From: Shewanella sediminis HAW-EB3
GTDB taxonomy: Bacteria > Pseudomonadota > Gammaproteobacteria > Enterobacterales > Shewanellaceae
Length of the DNA: 64,000 bases
Assembly (NCBI RefSeq): GCF_000018025.1
Contig: NC_009831.1
Span: forward strand, 3,286,001-3,350,000
Direction of reading: 5' to 3'
The first letter of the stretch is position 1. The number at the start of each line of letters is the position of its first letter. The notes beneath the pieces are model-generated. The model did no database searches and was not told the DNA's origin. It saw only the letters and a list, made by a program, of their open reading frames with translations. Of this stretch, positions 1 through 8,790 are shown one piece after another. The translations under genes and the position numbers were made by a program.

Positions 1-469
1 TAAGCACTTTTCCATCACGCGTGGCCTGTTGTCGCTTTCGATCAACGCTTAAACAACCTAAGGTGAGTATGTCGTTAGTCTGCAATAGGTGACGTCTGGA
101 AAGCGCTAAGCATCGAACTTCAAGTTCTTGTAAGGAAAAAGGTTTTGTTAAGTAATCGTCAGCCCCAGCTGTAAAGCCAGACACCTTATCTTCGATACTA
201 TCTCTTGCTGTTAACATTAATATGGGGATGTGGCGCGCCGACTTTGCTCGTATTTGCTGGCAGACTTCAAGACCGTCCATCACGGGTAAGTTCAGGTCGA
301 GTATGATCAGGTCATAGTAATTTTCTAAGGCGAGATCGAGCCCATGCTGACCTTGGCCGGTAAAGTCGAATACATGGCCTTTCTCTTCCATGTACTCAGA
401 TATGTTGCGTGCGACACTGAGTTGATCTTCAACGAGTAATATCGAAAGTGAAGCAGGTTTACTTGTCAT
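1..469 (-). CDS. OmpR-family response regulator, N-terminal part (cut by window edge)
   Basis: This is a two-component receiver protein whose start, the ATG at 469, is in the window and whose C-terminus lies beyond base 1. The translation opens MTSKPASLSILLVEDQ with the acidic pocket, then LIILDLNLPVMDG with the phosphoacceptor Asp near residue 58, and LTKPFS with the conserved Lys. The region after the receiver begins to look like an OmpR-type winged helix, but is truncated. It follows the ABC exporter and DJ-1-like genes on the same strand, so it may regulate them as a sensor-linked export module. A histidine kinase would be expected just outside the window. The family call is firm; the signal is unknown. 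Confidence 0.88.
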   Translation of the reverse strand, partial: MTSKPASLSILLVEDQLSVARNISEYMEEKGHVFDFTGQGQHGLDLALENYYDLIILDLNLPVMDGLEVCQQIRAKSARHIPILMLTARDSIEDKVSGFTAGADDYLTKPFSLQELEVRCLALSRRHLLQTNDILTLGCLSVDRKRQQATRDGKVL

Positions 470-588
470 AGCAATTTCCAAACATGGTTGGTTAAACTCC
501 CGACATTCCAATTCCAGGCAAAAACACAAAAGACAAGTTCCTCAATCTTGGCTGTCGAGGCACCTGTCTCATTGCTATATGTCTATTG

Positions 589-1725
589 TTAGAATGCTGT
601 TTGTAACATGTCTAACGCGGGTTTGAAATCAGGTTTAGTTATTAGTAGTTGATTGAGCGTTGCTTTAGCTTGATCAACCTTGCCCAATTTATGCTGTGTC
701 TTAGCGATTTGCATATCTAATTTCGGATTATTAATTGTTTTTTGCGCAACTATCATTAACGTTAATGCATGTTCAAATTGCTGATCCGTTTGTGATGACT
801 TTTGATAATAGAAACCATACATGCCAACGAGTGGTAGTTGATACAGCTCGGGTTTACTCGCCAGTTCATTAATCGCTTCAGTCTCTCCTGACAGAAACTT
901 AGCGATGACCGTCATGGTTTTATCTTCGCTATATTGTTCAGCATCAACCGGGGTTAATCCCAGGCTTGTTACCAAGGCTGTTGCGACACCAACAGTAGAT
1001 ACCGGGTTTTGCCCTGTGATTAGGCGGTCATCAATCGCAACATGGCTTAACATCATATCACTCGATTGAAATTTAGCGCCGCGTTCAACGAGTTTATCTT
1101 CCAACATGAATTCGAACTTGCTTAACCATTTTTTGCCAAATAATTGCTCTTCTTGGTTGGTAAAACTATTAACCGCCTTATTGGCAACCAGGTAGCTACC
1201 GTCACTTAACTTTACATCAACTAACGCCGCTGGCCCGTGGCACACTGCCGCTACAGTGCCTTTTTGTTGATAGATGTTAGCAATGGCTGTTTTTAATGCT
1301 TCATCTTTAGGTAAGTCAAACATGGCGCCTTTACCACCAACAATGAATATTGCATCGTAATTTTGCGCGTTAAGTGCTGTGGTTGCTAATGTGTTGTTCA
1401 GCATTGCCATCGCTTCAGCATCCGCTAACACTTTGGCATTATAAGGTTTGCCTGGGTCATATTTGTCGGCAACAACTTTGCCGCCTTGGGGGCTTGCCAC
1501 ATCAACCGCAATGCCATTGTCCCTAAATACCCTATAGGCTTTGGCAAACTCATCAAATTCATAACCCGGTTTTGGTTCACCTTGCTGCTGTCCATAGCCA
1601 CTTATCACCATCACAATTTTCTTAGTCTCGGCGGCAACACCAGGCTGTATGGATATAGCGGTTAATGTGATAAACATCGCCAGCTTAATTGTCAGTTGTT
1701 TGGTTCGTTTTAATAGGGCTTTCAT
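589..1725 (-). CDS. Secreted DJ-1/PfpI-family protein with C-terminal TPR-like region
   Basis: About 378 residues. A cleavable signal peptide ends near GVAAETKK. A type-1 glutamine-amidotransferase-like DJ-1/PfpI domain follows, with the nucleophile elbow AVCHGPAAL and a preceding IFIVGGKGAMFDLP segment like Hsp31/PfpI chaperone-hydrolases. The last ~90 residues (ALTLMIVAQKTINNPKLD..., KVDQAKATLNQLL) read as a TPR-like helical repeat, an uncommon addition to this fold. The ATG at 1725 is chosen over the upstream ATG at 1752 because a strong GGAGGAGA box lies at 1731-1738. It sits 64 bp downstream of the exporter permease on the same strand and 119 bp before a response regulator. The substrate or client is unknown; glyoxalase, deglycase or chaperone roles are all possible for the family. 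Confidence 0.82.
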   Translation of the reverse strand: MKALLKRTKQLTIKLAMFITLTAISIQPGVAAETKKIVMVISGYGQQQGEPKPGYEFDEFAKAYRVFRDNGIAVDVASPQGGKVVADKYDPGKPYNAKVLADAEAMAMLNNTLATTALNAQNYDAIFIVGGKGAMFDLPKDEALKTAIANIYQQKGTVAAVCHGPAALVDVKLSDGSYLVANKAVNSFTNQEEQLFGKKWLSKFEFMLEDKLVERGAKFQSSDMMLSHVAIDDRLITGQNPVSTVGVATALVTSLGLTPVDAEQYSEDKTMTVIAKFLSGETEAINELASKPELYQLPLVGMYGFYYQKSSQTDQQFEHALTLMIVAQKTINNPKLDMQIAKTQHKLGKVDQAKATLNQLLITKPDFKPALDMLQTAF

Positions 1726-1789
1726 CAATATCTCCTCCAATGATTTATGCACAGTGTTACGGCTTCACCGTGAAACAGATGTGAAATAG

Positions 1790-4273
1790 TTAAGCCTCAG
1801 ACATTAATGTTCGCACCGAGCTGCGCAAACTATGCCTACTGGCATAAATACCGAAGCAAGTAACCGAACATAAAACGAGCGAAAGCGTAAGCAGCAACCA
1901 GATAAAGTCAGGTTGATAAGTCAACGAGAACTGAGACTGATAGATCAATAATCCGGCTATGTAGGTGCCCAATATTGCCCCGGCGGCTGTAATTCCCGCT
2001 GTAACTAACCATTCAATAATATTGAGTTTAAAACAGGTACCCCTCGTAAAACCGAAGCTCATGATAATGCTGTTTTTCTTTTTTTCTTTTAATTCCAGCG
2101 CATTAACCGATGCGAGAATAACAACACTAGCCAGTAATATAATCATCAGCGAAAACCCGCTAATCACCTTAGTGATCATGGCCAGAATGTTATCGAACCG
2201 AGCAGTCATCTCTTTTAGCGACGTCATACGCAATGTGGGGAATTTTTGCCACAGCGGCGTCAACAGATGAAATTGCTGATCATTTAACTCCATACTCGCC
2301 ATGTTGAAATGAGCCCCATCAATATGCGCGAGTGCCGCAGGTGGCATCTGCACCCAAAAGGTCATAGAGCCGCCACCGGGTTTAAATTCATGACTGGCGG
2401 CTATGGTAAACTTGATACTTTGCTGGCCAACAACAAAGGTTAGCGAATCGCCAAGGGTTAACCCCAAATCTGTCATTATCTCCTGTTCGATTGATACCTG
2501 TTGCCAATCTTGAGTGTTGCTTTGCCACCATTGCCCACTAACAACACGATTATTGGCCGGAATAACCTGAGTCCAATGCAGTCGAATGGCATTGGATAAC
2601 GTGGCTAAGCTATCGCTGGGTTTTTGCGTAAACGCAGCTAAGCTTTGCTCATTAACTGCAATAAGCTTGGCGTACATATAAGGTTTACTCTGACGAATGT
2701 TTATGGCGTTTTGCTTCGCCCAGGTTTGAATATGGGTCATTTGACCTTGAGTTGCCTGGGAGACAATGACGTTACCGTCGTGCTCTCGTTGGTAAGAGGA
2801 CATGCTGGCCCCCAGGTCTTTTAGCAGCATTAAGGTAAATAACAACATAAATGCAGATAGACCCACGCCAATGATCTGTGTGCTCTTACTGAGAATGCGC
2901 TGTTTCATCATAAATAGCGCAAAAGGAATCAACCCCGAAATCTGCTGAGTGAGCTTCTCTCCCAGGGTCAGAGAGCTCCAACTCATGATTATCATTAACC
3001 CTATGGTAATGACGATTGCGCTGACCATCATCAAGGTTAGCAGGCCGTTATCTGAATAGCTTACCGCAACGCCTGATAGCACCAGCACGCTACACATTTT
3101 ACTGAACCAATGGCTGAGGCCGGAATTGTTGTTATGAAATAATCTGCCGACTGAGTTTTTATACAGAGAAAACCACACCGGTGCGTGAAATACGGCGAAA
3201 ACAAGCGAAATAGCAGCGACAGATCTCACAACGGGCCATAAATCCCAGCTCCATTGCAGGTCAGAAAATGTGCCTCCTAACCAGTTAACAATCGACCAGT
3301 GAGCTGCGATTGATAACAGTAAAACGGCTGGCAACAAGGTAGCAATGCCCAATAACCACTTAAACATCGACACCTGAACCCCTGTGATTTTAGAAGCGCC
3401 CAGGCTCATACATATGGCCGAAAAGTACTGGTCTTTTTTCATATGTATTTGGGTTAACTGCTCAATAGCGATAGCTGCCATAAAAAACAAAATGATGGAT
3501 GCCAGCCCTAAAAAATTCTCGGTTCGTTGCCAAAACAGGGCGAGAGGATGATTGCCCTTCTTGTGATAAACCTGTGCTGCGGGTAAGTATTCTTGTTGCC
3601 ACTTTATCAGCTGGTTCGTTTGTTCGGTATCGGCGTTAACTAAGTAGCGGTGGCGGATAAGCTCTGCCGAAAACCCTAACCCGTTCATGTCTGCCGGATT
3701 AATCATGGCGCGCATAGCGACGCTATGCCCTTCCATTAATCGGTCAGGTTCGTGCACCAGCACCCGAGACACGATAAAGTCCTGCCCTGCGATGACGATC
3801 ACGTCACCTATATTCAATGACAAACTTGCAAACAATCGAGCGTCTAACCAGATATCTCCAGTATTGGGGCCACCTTTGGTTACTTGTCCCTCTCCGTGCA
3901 GAGTTGTCGCCGTTAATAACTCTCCCTGCAAAGGATAGCTATCATCAACGGCTTTTAGTTTCGCCTGTTGCCATTGAGCCCCATGGGTCAGAGTCGTGCT
4001 AACTTGTTGGGTTGTCGCTATCTTATTGGTTAACTTTGACAGGGCTGATAGCTGCTGTGGTGTCAGCATTTGCTGCTGACTGATCACCGCATCGGCGCCC
4101 AGTAAACCCTGTAAATTATTTTGCAGATAATCTTGTATGCTGTTACTCGTCAAGCTTAGCGTGATGATAAATATCATCAATATGCCTTGTGTCCAGCGTA
4201 ACAATCTCTGATAGGATGCCGATTTTTGTTGTTGAAAAAAGTGCCACGCAAGCTGAATATTTTGGGATAACAT
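1790..4273 (-). CDS. FtsX/MacB-type ABC transporter permease, YbbP-like
   Basis: 827 residues, the size of the YbbP subfamily, which carries two FtsX-like membrane modules. It has an N-terminal transmembrane helix (GILMIFIITLSLTSNSIQ), a large periplasmic MacB-like region, membrane blocks at roughly residues 255-470, and a final FtsX block (VISGFSLMIILLASVVILASVNALEL to the C-terminus). The ATG overlaps the stop of the ATPase gene by one base (TAATG), so translation is probably coupled. With its ATPase it would form a type VII ABC exporter working at the inner membrane on lipids, peptides or lipoproteins. The E. coli counterpart is linked to lysophospholipase TesA; here the neighbours are a DJ-1-like protein and a response regulator, so the substrate may differ. 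Confidence 0.85.
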   Translation of the reverse strand: MLSQNIQLAWHFFQQQKSASYQRLLRWTQGILMIFIITLSLTSNSIQDYLQNNLQGLLGADAVISQQQMLTPQQLSALSKLTNKIATTQQVSTTLTHGAQWQQAKLKAVDDSYPLQGELLTATTLHGEGQVTKGGPNTGDIWLDARLFASLSLNIGDVIVIAGQDFIVSRVLVHEPDRLMEGHSVAMRAMINPADMNGLGFSAELIRHRYLVNADTEQTNQLIKWQQEYLPAAQVYHKKGNHPLALFWQRTENFLGLASIILFFMAAIAIEQLTQIHMKKDQYFSAICMSLGASKITGVQVSMFKWLLGIATLLPAVLLLSIAAHWSIVNWLGGTFSDLQWSWDLWPVVRSVAAISLVFAVFHAPVWFSLYKNSVGRLFHNNNSGLSHWFSKMCSVLVLSGVAVSYSDNGLLTLMMVSAIVITIGLMIIMSWSSLTLGEKLTQQISGLIPFALFMMKQRILSKSTQIIGVGLSAFMLLFTLMLLKDLGASMSSYQREHDGNVIVSQATQGQMTHIQTWAKQNAINIRQSKPYMYAKLIAVNEQSLAAFTQKPSDSLATLSNAIRLHWTQVIPANNRVVSGQWWQSNTQDWQQVSIEQEIMTDLGLTLGDSLTFVVGQQSIKFTIAASHEFKPGGGSMTFWVQMPPAALAHIDGAHFNMASMELNDQQFHLLTPLWQKFPTLRMTSLKEMTARFDNILAMITKVISGFSLMIILLASVVILASVNALELKEKKKNSIIMSFGFTRGTCFKLNIIEWLVTAGITAAGAILGTYIAGLLIYQSQFSLTYQPDFIWLLLTLSLVLCSVTCFGIYASRHSLRSSVRTLMSEA

Positions 4274-4950
4274 TATGCCACCTCAACATTTGCCAGCGGG
4301 TTATTAAGTTGGCCATCGGCTAATGAGAATACCTGTTGAGCACGATTGGCCAGCGCGTCACTGTGGGTAACAATAACCAGCCCAGCGTTATTTTCCCGGC
4401 AGCAATCAAACAAAATATCGGCAATACTGGCCGCGCTATCTTTATCCAGATTCCCTGTTGGTTCATCGGCAAAAATAAAATTTGGCTCGAAAACGAGCGC
4501 CCGCGCTATCGCCACACGTTGTTGCTCACCCCCACTTAATTCACTTGGCTTATGATTTTCTCTGTGTTGTAAACCAACCTTTTCCAGCCATATCTTTGCC
4601 TTATTCATAGCCCGCTTATCACCTCGCAGCTTTAACGGCAATGCCACATTATTTAGTGCGGTGAGCTCCGGCAACAGATGAAACTGTTGAAAAATAAAGC
4701 CAATGTCTGTTTTTAAATAGGCTAATGAATGGCTTTGGCCATTTTTTGAATAGATTCCCTGGCCTGAAGTTGGCTGCTCTAAACCAGACATCAACATTAA
4801 TAAACTTGATTTACCAGCTCCGGAAGGTCCCGTAATCGCATAAGACTTACCTTGCTCGACTCGCAAATTTAGATTGTTAAACAAGGTTACTTTTGATTGA
4901 GTAGCCTGAAAAGACTGACTAATATTTTGTAGTTCAATGTAGCAAGACAT
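4273..4950 (-). CDS. ABC transporter ATP-binding protein, YbbA/LolD-like
   Basis: 225 residues. Walker A GPSGAGKSS, Q-loop in FIFQQFHLLPE, signature LSGGEQQRVAIARAL, Walker B FIFADEPTGNLD and switch His in VTHSD are all intact. This is the ATPase of the adjacent 827-residue FtsX-type permease. The open frame extends to 5163, but the ATG at 4950 (MSCYIELQ) is used because conserved LolD/YbbA sequence begins there and the extension reads into a transposase remnant. Expression probably starts in the 4951-5020 region. Confidence 0.9.
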   Translation of the reverse strand: MSCYIELQNISQSFQATQSKVTLFNNLNLRVEQGKSYAITGPSGAGKSSLLMLMSGLEQPTSGQGIYSKNGQSHSLAYLKTDIGFIFQQFHLLPELTALNNVALPLKLRGDKRAMNKAKIWLEKVGLQHRENHKPSELSGGEQQRVAIARALVFEPNFIFADEPTGNLDKDSAASIADILFDCCRENNAGLVIVTHSDALANRAQQVFSLADGQLNNPLANVEVA

Positions 4951-5025
4951 GATTAAGACTCTATTTACTAAGCTGTACCGCCAATGTAAGTAGAGACTTG
5001 TGAAACGGATGTGAAATTGATCTAT

Positions 5026-5184
5026 GGATTGCCCGGAATAGTTATCGACACCGCATAAAAACGCCCTCCTCACCGTGCGACTCACACAATGTAAAAGGGC
5101 GTATCTTCTAGGGCTCTCTCTAAATAAAGGGTGAGTAAAGCGAGGTCTAGGCATCCTTGCCAACTAACATGGGTGGCCAATTAG
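5026..5184 (-). pseudogene. Truncated 5' end of a Y1/RAYT-type transposase gene, copy 1
   Basis: Read on the minus strand, this segment encodes MPRPRFT...RYALLHCVSRTV then RRAFLCGVDNYSGQS, which I recognise as the N-terminus of the IS200-like/REP-associated tyrosine transposase family (HCVSR-x-VRRAFLCG block). Homology stops about 45 codons in and the frame then runs into the exporter leader. The end nearest 5184 carries GGCCACCCATGTTAGTTGG, shared with the second copy at 6033-6235. ACGCCC/GGGCGT inverted sequences lie inside. It is either a decayed insertion or a small non-autonomous derivative. Confidence 0.72.
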
Positions 5185-5212
5185 CTTTTTTGTCCGCTTG
5201 AAAACTTTTTAG

Positions 5213-5749
5213 CTATTTGATGAAGGAATTTCTCTGTTCATATGTCGAAACCATTTTTTTAGAGTAAGATTTTAAATCCGTAAGATATTCAGAAATATTT
5301 TTCGCATTTTCAATATCTGCATCATGCTCTATCGTGGTTTGATCAATTGTTAATACAAAGGCAGGTTGAAATTCAGATTGATATGTAACTTTTGTAACCA
5401 ATCGGATTTTAGCATCCTTTACCCAAGTCACACTTTCAATAGATAAAGGATCTTCTTTATTTTTTTCTTTTTGTTTATTGATCTTTTCTATCATGCTTAC
5501 CAAATCATCGTAGGCTGATGAATAAAGCTCTTTGGTATTAGCATTTACAGCTGTTGATGGCCCTTCATCGTCATTAAAGGTCACCTCATAGCTTGAAGTT
5601 AGCGTCTCACGATAGACTTTACCAAGTCTTACCTTTCCGGATGATAATTCGATTGTATTACCAAACTGCATATAATTTTGAATCTGGTCCATGCTAAAAA
5701 CAGCAGCCGATACAATTATACACCCGCCTAAAACCAACATTCGTTTCAT
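5213..5749 (-). CDS. Hypothetical exported protein between two transposase remnants
   Basis: 178 residues with an N-terminal hydrophobic segment (MLVLGGCIIVSAAVFSM) that could be a signal peptide or single anchor. The cysteine in GGC is not in a convincing lipobox. The rest is soluble and charged, with a Lys/Glu-rich helix (IEKINKQKEKNKED) and a beta-rich C-terminal half. A good AAGGGAC ribosome site precedes the ATG at 5749. I recognise no family. It is AT-rich relative to its neighbours and flanked on both sides by truncated transposase ends, which suggests acquired DNA. Confidence 0.6.
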   Translation of the reverse strand: MKRMLVLGGCIIVSAAVFSMDQIQNYMQFGNTIELSSGKVRLGKVYRETLTSSYEVTFNDDEGPSTAVNANTKELYSSAYDDLVSMIEKINKQKEKNKEDPLSIESVTWVKDAKIRLVTKVTYQSEFQPAFVLTIDQTTIEHDADIENAKNISEYLTDLKSYSKKMVSTYEQRNSFIK

Positions 5750-5817
5750 ATTTGTCCCTTACTTCCCTGATAGTTACTTTTGATTGTCAGCTGCACTTTG
5801 TTCGTTTAAAGGCCTTA

Positions 5818-5850
5818 TTGAACGAAGCCGCTTCGCGGCAGAAGCAACAA
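5818..5850. repeat. Short GC-rich inverted repeat
   Basis: The palindromic core GCCGCTTCGCGGC (stem GCCGC/GCGGC) sits in the intergenic space upstream of the hypothetical exported protein. It resembles a REP-type hairpin. The rest of the 5750-6032 interval shows no convincing gene. Confidence 0.4.
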
Positions 5851-6032
5851 CGACCAAGTCATCCATCTAAAGATTTATGCCCGAACACATTCCGTCTGAA
5901 TTAAGAGTTAGCACTCTGAGACGTACACTCTAACCGTTTATATGACTGAATAACCTGACAAACCTAACACAAAGGAGAAATTTGTCATCAAACGCTCATA
6001 ACAGAACTACCAAGCCCCCTCTAAAGATATTC

Positions 6033-6235
6033 TCGAAAGATTGGCCAGAGTAATTATCTATTCCACACAGAAACGCCCTTCTCACTGTGCGGCTCACACA
6101 ATGATAAAAGGGCGTATATTCCAAACTAACCTGACTAGAACGAGGTTTAGGCATCCTTGCCTCCTGAAACATCCAAAATCGAATCTTTCAAGTGTTGATG
6201 TCAATGCTCGCCAACTAACATGGGTGGCCTATTAG
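6033..6235 (-). pseudogene. Truncated 5' end of a Y1/RAYT-type transposase gene, copy 2
   Basis: On the minus strand a frame starting MPKPRSSQVSLEYT then FYHCVSRTVRRAFLCGIDNY and SGQSFE matches the N-terminal block of IS200-like/REP-associated tyrosine transposases, then meets a stop about 10 codons later. The break is at almost the same residue as in copy 1 (GQS-I versus GQS-FE), and the opposite end carries the same GGCCACCCATGTTAGTTGG sequence. About 45 bp lies between that end and the start codon here but is missing in copy 1. No catalytic HUH or Tyr region remains. Confidence 0.75.
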
Positions 6236-6247
6236 TTGGATATTATG

Positions 6248-8071
6248 TCACTGTTTTGCAAATGCAAATGTCACAATCTCTTTTAAAGTAGCTTCACACC
6301 TTGCAGTGAGTTCGACTTTGCCATCAATATAATCTCGAACACGTTTCCATGAGTTATAAGGCTTATCGGTTGATTTAGCTTTTTCACCCTCTACTTGATC
6401 CCATAAAACATGTTCAAAAGTATCATCAACCAAGAAAACACTACCAGCATTTGCGACAGAAGCAATTTTGGCATTGGCCTTGAATGGGTGAATTGCTGCT
6501 TTCTCTAACAACTCTGCATCAGAAAGGTTTTTACGATCAGTATCATGGATTACACGATAGTCTATTTTTAGTGCATTCAATACCTTTATCAAGGCAGTAA
6601 TTGTCCATTTACCACCCGCAGATATAACAGTGGTGTCCTTATCAAGACTGTCTTGAACATCTAATTTGTTCGCAAGCTCGGAAATCATACTGAAAACTGC
6701 GACCTCAGTGTCGCCTTCAACAATCACTACTCGTTTAGCAAACAAGCTTTCACAAACAGTTGGGTGGAAATCTAACGCGGCCCTCAATATATCTCTTTCG
6801 TTATAATCTTCAGTGGTCTCAAAAATGGTAGAAGACACTTGATGTACAGCACGAGCATTCCCAGCGTTTTTCTTTATGAGCTTCAATGATTCGGGTTTGT
6901 CAGCAATATTAATTAAGAAAGGAGAGTGTGTTGAGCAGATTACCTGCCACTTAGGTGACTCTGAGCGTGTTTGCAGAGTATTTTTAAGCCTACGCATTAA
7001 GTGGGGATGAATGTATAGCTCTGGTTCTTCATATAGAACCACAACTGTTCTTTGATCCCCTTGAACAGATGATTCAACCTCTGCATTTGCTTCTAGCATT
7101 GCAAATGCTAAAGCTCTCTGCACACCACTTCCTTGATACTGCAAGCTTGTTTCTATTTCGTCGTCAATTAGGAAAGTAGCAGCTTTCATAAACAAAGGTT
7201 CAACATCTATGTCACCAACAGCGAGTTTTACCTTAGAGTCAAAATCTAATATCTGGTTAAGTGTTTTTGATACTTCCCCCAAGGCGTCTCCTAACCCCTC
7301 AATTTCAGAACCATCTTCAGCTTTTCCCTTTAACTTATCTTGCAGTTCCGTAGCTTTTTCGATGTAAGCTGAATAGCTTTCATCTCCTTTTACTTTCGGA
7401 AATAGCTTATTAGTAAATAAGAACGAAAAAGGACTATTATTTGTAGCCTTCAACTCATCTTCTATTTTAAAACTTGCCGGAACATACATCACATGAGGAA
7501 CAGCTTGCTGTAGAGAGTTAGCGAACTTTTTGACATGCCAATCCTTAACAGAGCTTACTAATTCAGGCAAATTTTCAGCGATGTAAGACTCTAACTCTAC
7601 TTGTCTCTCGTTAAACTCTGCTGCTTTTGTAATACCTAGCTCTTTGAAAATAGGTTTACACACTTCATCAGCTTTGGCCTTAGTAAAATTGAGTTCCGAC
7701 CACGGGTACTGCGTTTCAACGCAGTACACCGAATATTCATAAGAATAATCGGTTTGCTCAGCGTTCCAGCATGCTGACATTTTTACTTTTAAATAGTCTT
7801 CGTGTAGCAAAGTTGAAATTGCTGACTTTCTCTTTTCCCAATCTTCAAGGTCTCCAAATTCACAGATAATATCCATAACTTCTTCTGACGCTTGCTGAGC
7901 AGGCCAATCTTCTAGCTTCGGTTTTTTATTATCTAAAACTAAGTGTATCGCATTGAGGATAGTTGATTTACCGATATTATTTGGCCCAACAAGAGTTGTG
8001 AAGTTCTCAAGGTCAATTTCGGCAAATCCGATACCACGAAAGTTGTTAATTATTAGTTTTTTTAATTTCAT
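6248..8071 (-). CDS. Class 1 OLD-family ATPase/TOPRIM nuclease
   Basis: 607 residues. An N-terminal ABC/SMC-like ATPase has Walker A GPNNIGKST (residues 29-37), a split middle region, signature-like QGSGVQRALAF (~313-323), Walker B VVVLYEEPELYIHP (~343-356) and STHSPF (~380). It is followed by a C-terminal TOPRIM domain with VVIVEGDTEVAVF (~448-460), ISAGGKW (~483) and HDTDRKN (~509). This is the architecture of Overcoming-Lysogenization-Defect nucleases. No UvrD-type helicase gene is adjacent, so it is the stand-alone class 1 type rather than a Gabija pair. Its position beside transposase remnants and a long gene-free stretch fits an accessory, possibly antiphage, locus. Target and nicking activity are not deducible here. 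Confidence 0.9.
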   Translation of the reverse strand: MKLKKLIINNFRGIGFAEIDLENFTTLVGPNNIGKSTILNAIHLVLDNKKPKLEDWPAQQASEEVMDIICEFGDLEDWEKRKSAISTLLHEDYLKVKMSACWNAEQTDYSYEYSVYCVETQYPWSELNFTKAKADEVCKPIFKELGITKAAEFNERQVELESYIAENLPELVSSVKDWHVKKFANSLQQAVPHVMYVPASFKIEDELKATNNSPFSFLFTNKLFPKVKGDESYSAYIEKATELQDKLKGKAEDGSEIEGLGDALGEVSKTLNQILDFDSKVKLAVGDIDVEPLFMKAATFLIDDEIETSLQYQGSGVQRALAFAMLEANAEVESSVQGDQRTVVVLYEEPELYIHPHLMRRLKNTLQTRSESPKWQVICSTHSPFLINIADKPESLKLIKKNAGNARAVHQVSSTIFETTEDYNERDILRAALDFHPTVCESLFAKRVVIVEGDTEVAVFSMISELANKLDVQDSLDKDTTVISAGGKWTITALIKVLNALKIDYRVIHDTDRKNLSDAELLEKAAIHPFKANAKIASVANAGSVFLVDDTFEHVLWDQVEGEKAKSTDKPYNSWKRVRDYIDGKVELTARCEATLKEIVTFAFAKQ

Positions 8072-8790
8072 TATTATTACCTACTGACGTACTACTTAAA
8101 ATGACATAATGATCATGGTTCATAAGCCGCAGGCCTCATGTAACGAGTTGTTCTTACTCTTTATGAGTTAATGCCGGAGAGAGGAGGTTGTCGCTACTCT
8201 ATCCGTGAGTTTACTTTCCATATCCATTGCCATGCTGTTGGTACATAACTGAAGCTCCCGGCGACATGAGGGAAGCAACGCTTATTTACCTGTGTTTTTT
8301 CTGCAAACACATGCATTTAGTTACCTGAAATTACTCCCCTTTTTATCTTACCTCAATAGCAAAACCTGCATAATTAACAATTATCTGACTAAAAAATCGA
8401 CCAGATCAAATATGAGGAGTTAACGATATAAGGCTAAATTGAAGAGATAACTTAAAGGTGTAGATGCGACTGAGAGCTTCGATGGCAAGGCGAGGTTTCA
8501 CAAGGTGAAACTCTTCGAGCGAGAGATAGGGATATCGAACTGGCTGTTAAACATGGACGTTGTTTGTCATCGTCGAGCCCACAGCGCCGAAAATGTTCCC
8601 TACATTTTACGGCATTCCCACCATCCATGGCGGTCAGATATATTCACAGCGAGCCACAGAAGTATCTGCACTTTAGGCGAGCCGCAGGCTATAAACAGCA
8701 ATGAAGGTGCGACCTTCAAACACACACTCAAATACCAGCTAAACCAAAGACAAAATGTAATTAGCCTTCATTCGAAGGCTTCAACTTCGG
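8072..8790. other. Gene-poor interval of about 0.7 kb
   Basis: No convincing gene. A 133-codon plus-strand open frame beginning at 8505 overlaps the 3' end of the racemase gene and has no recognisable protein features. The 8460-8790 part is unusually GC-rich for an intergenic region, with short inverted sequences (for example TTTCACAAGGTGAAA around 8496-8510), and may be a decayed dispersed repeat. Confidence 0.45.

Noticed and set aside
6248..8071. Gabija-type defence pair
   Set aside because: No UvrD/helicase gene lies on either side of the OLD-family gene.
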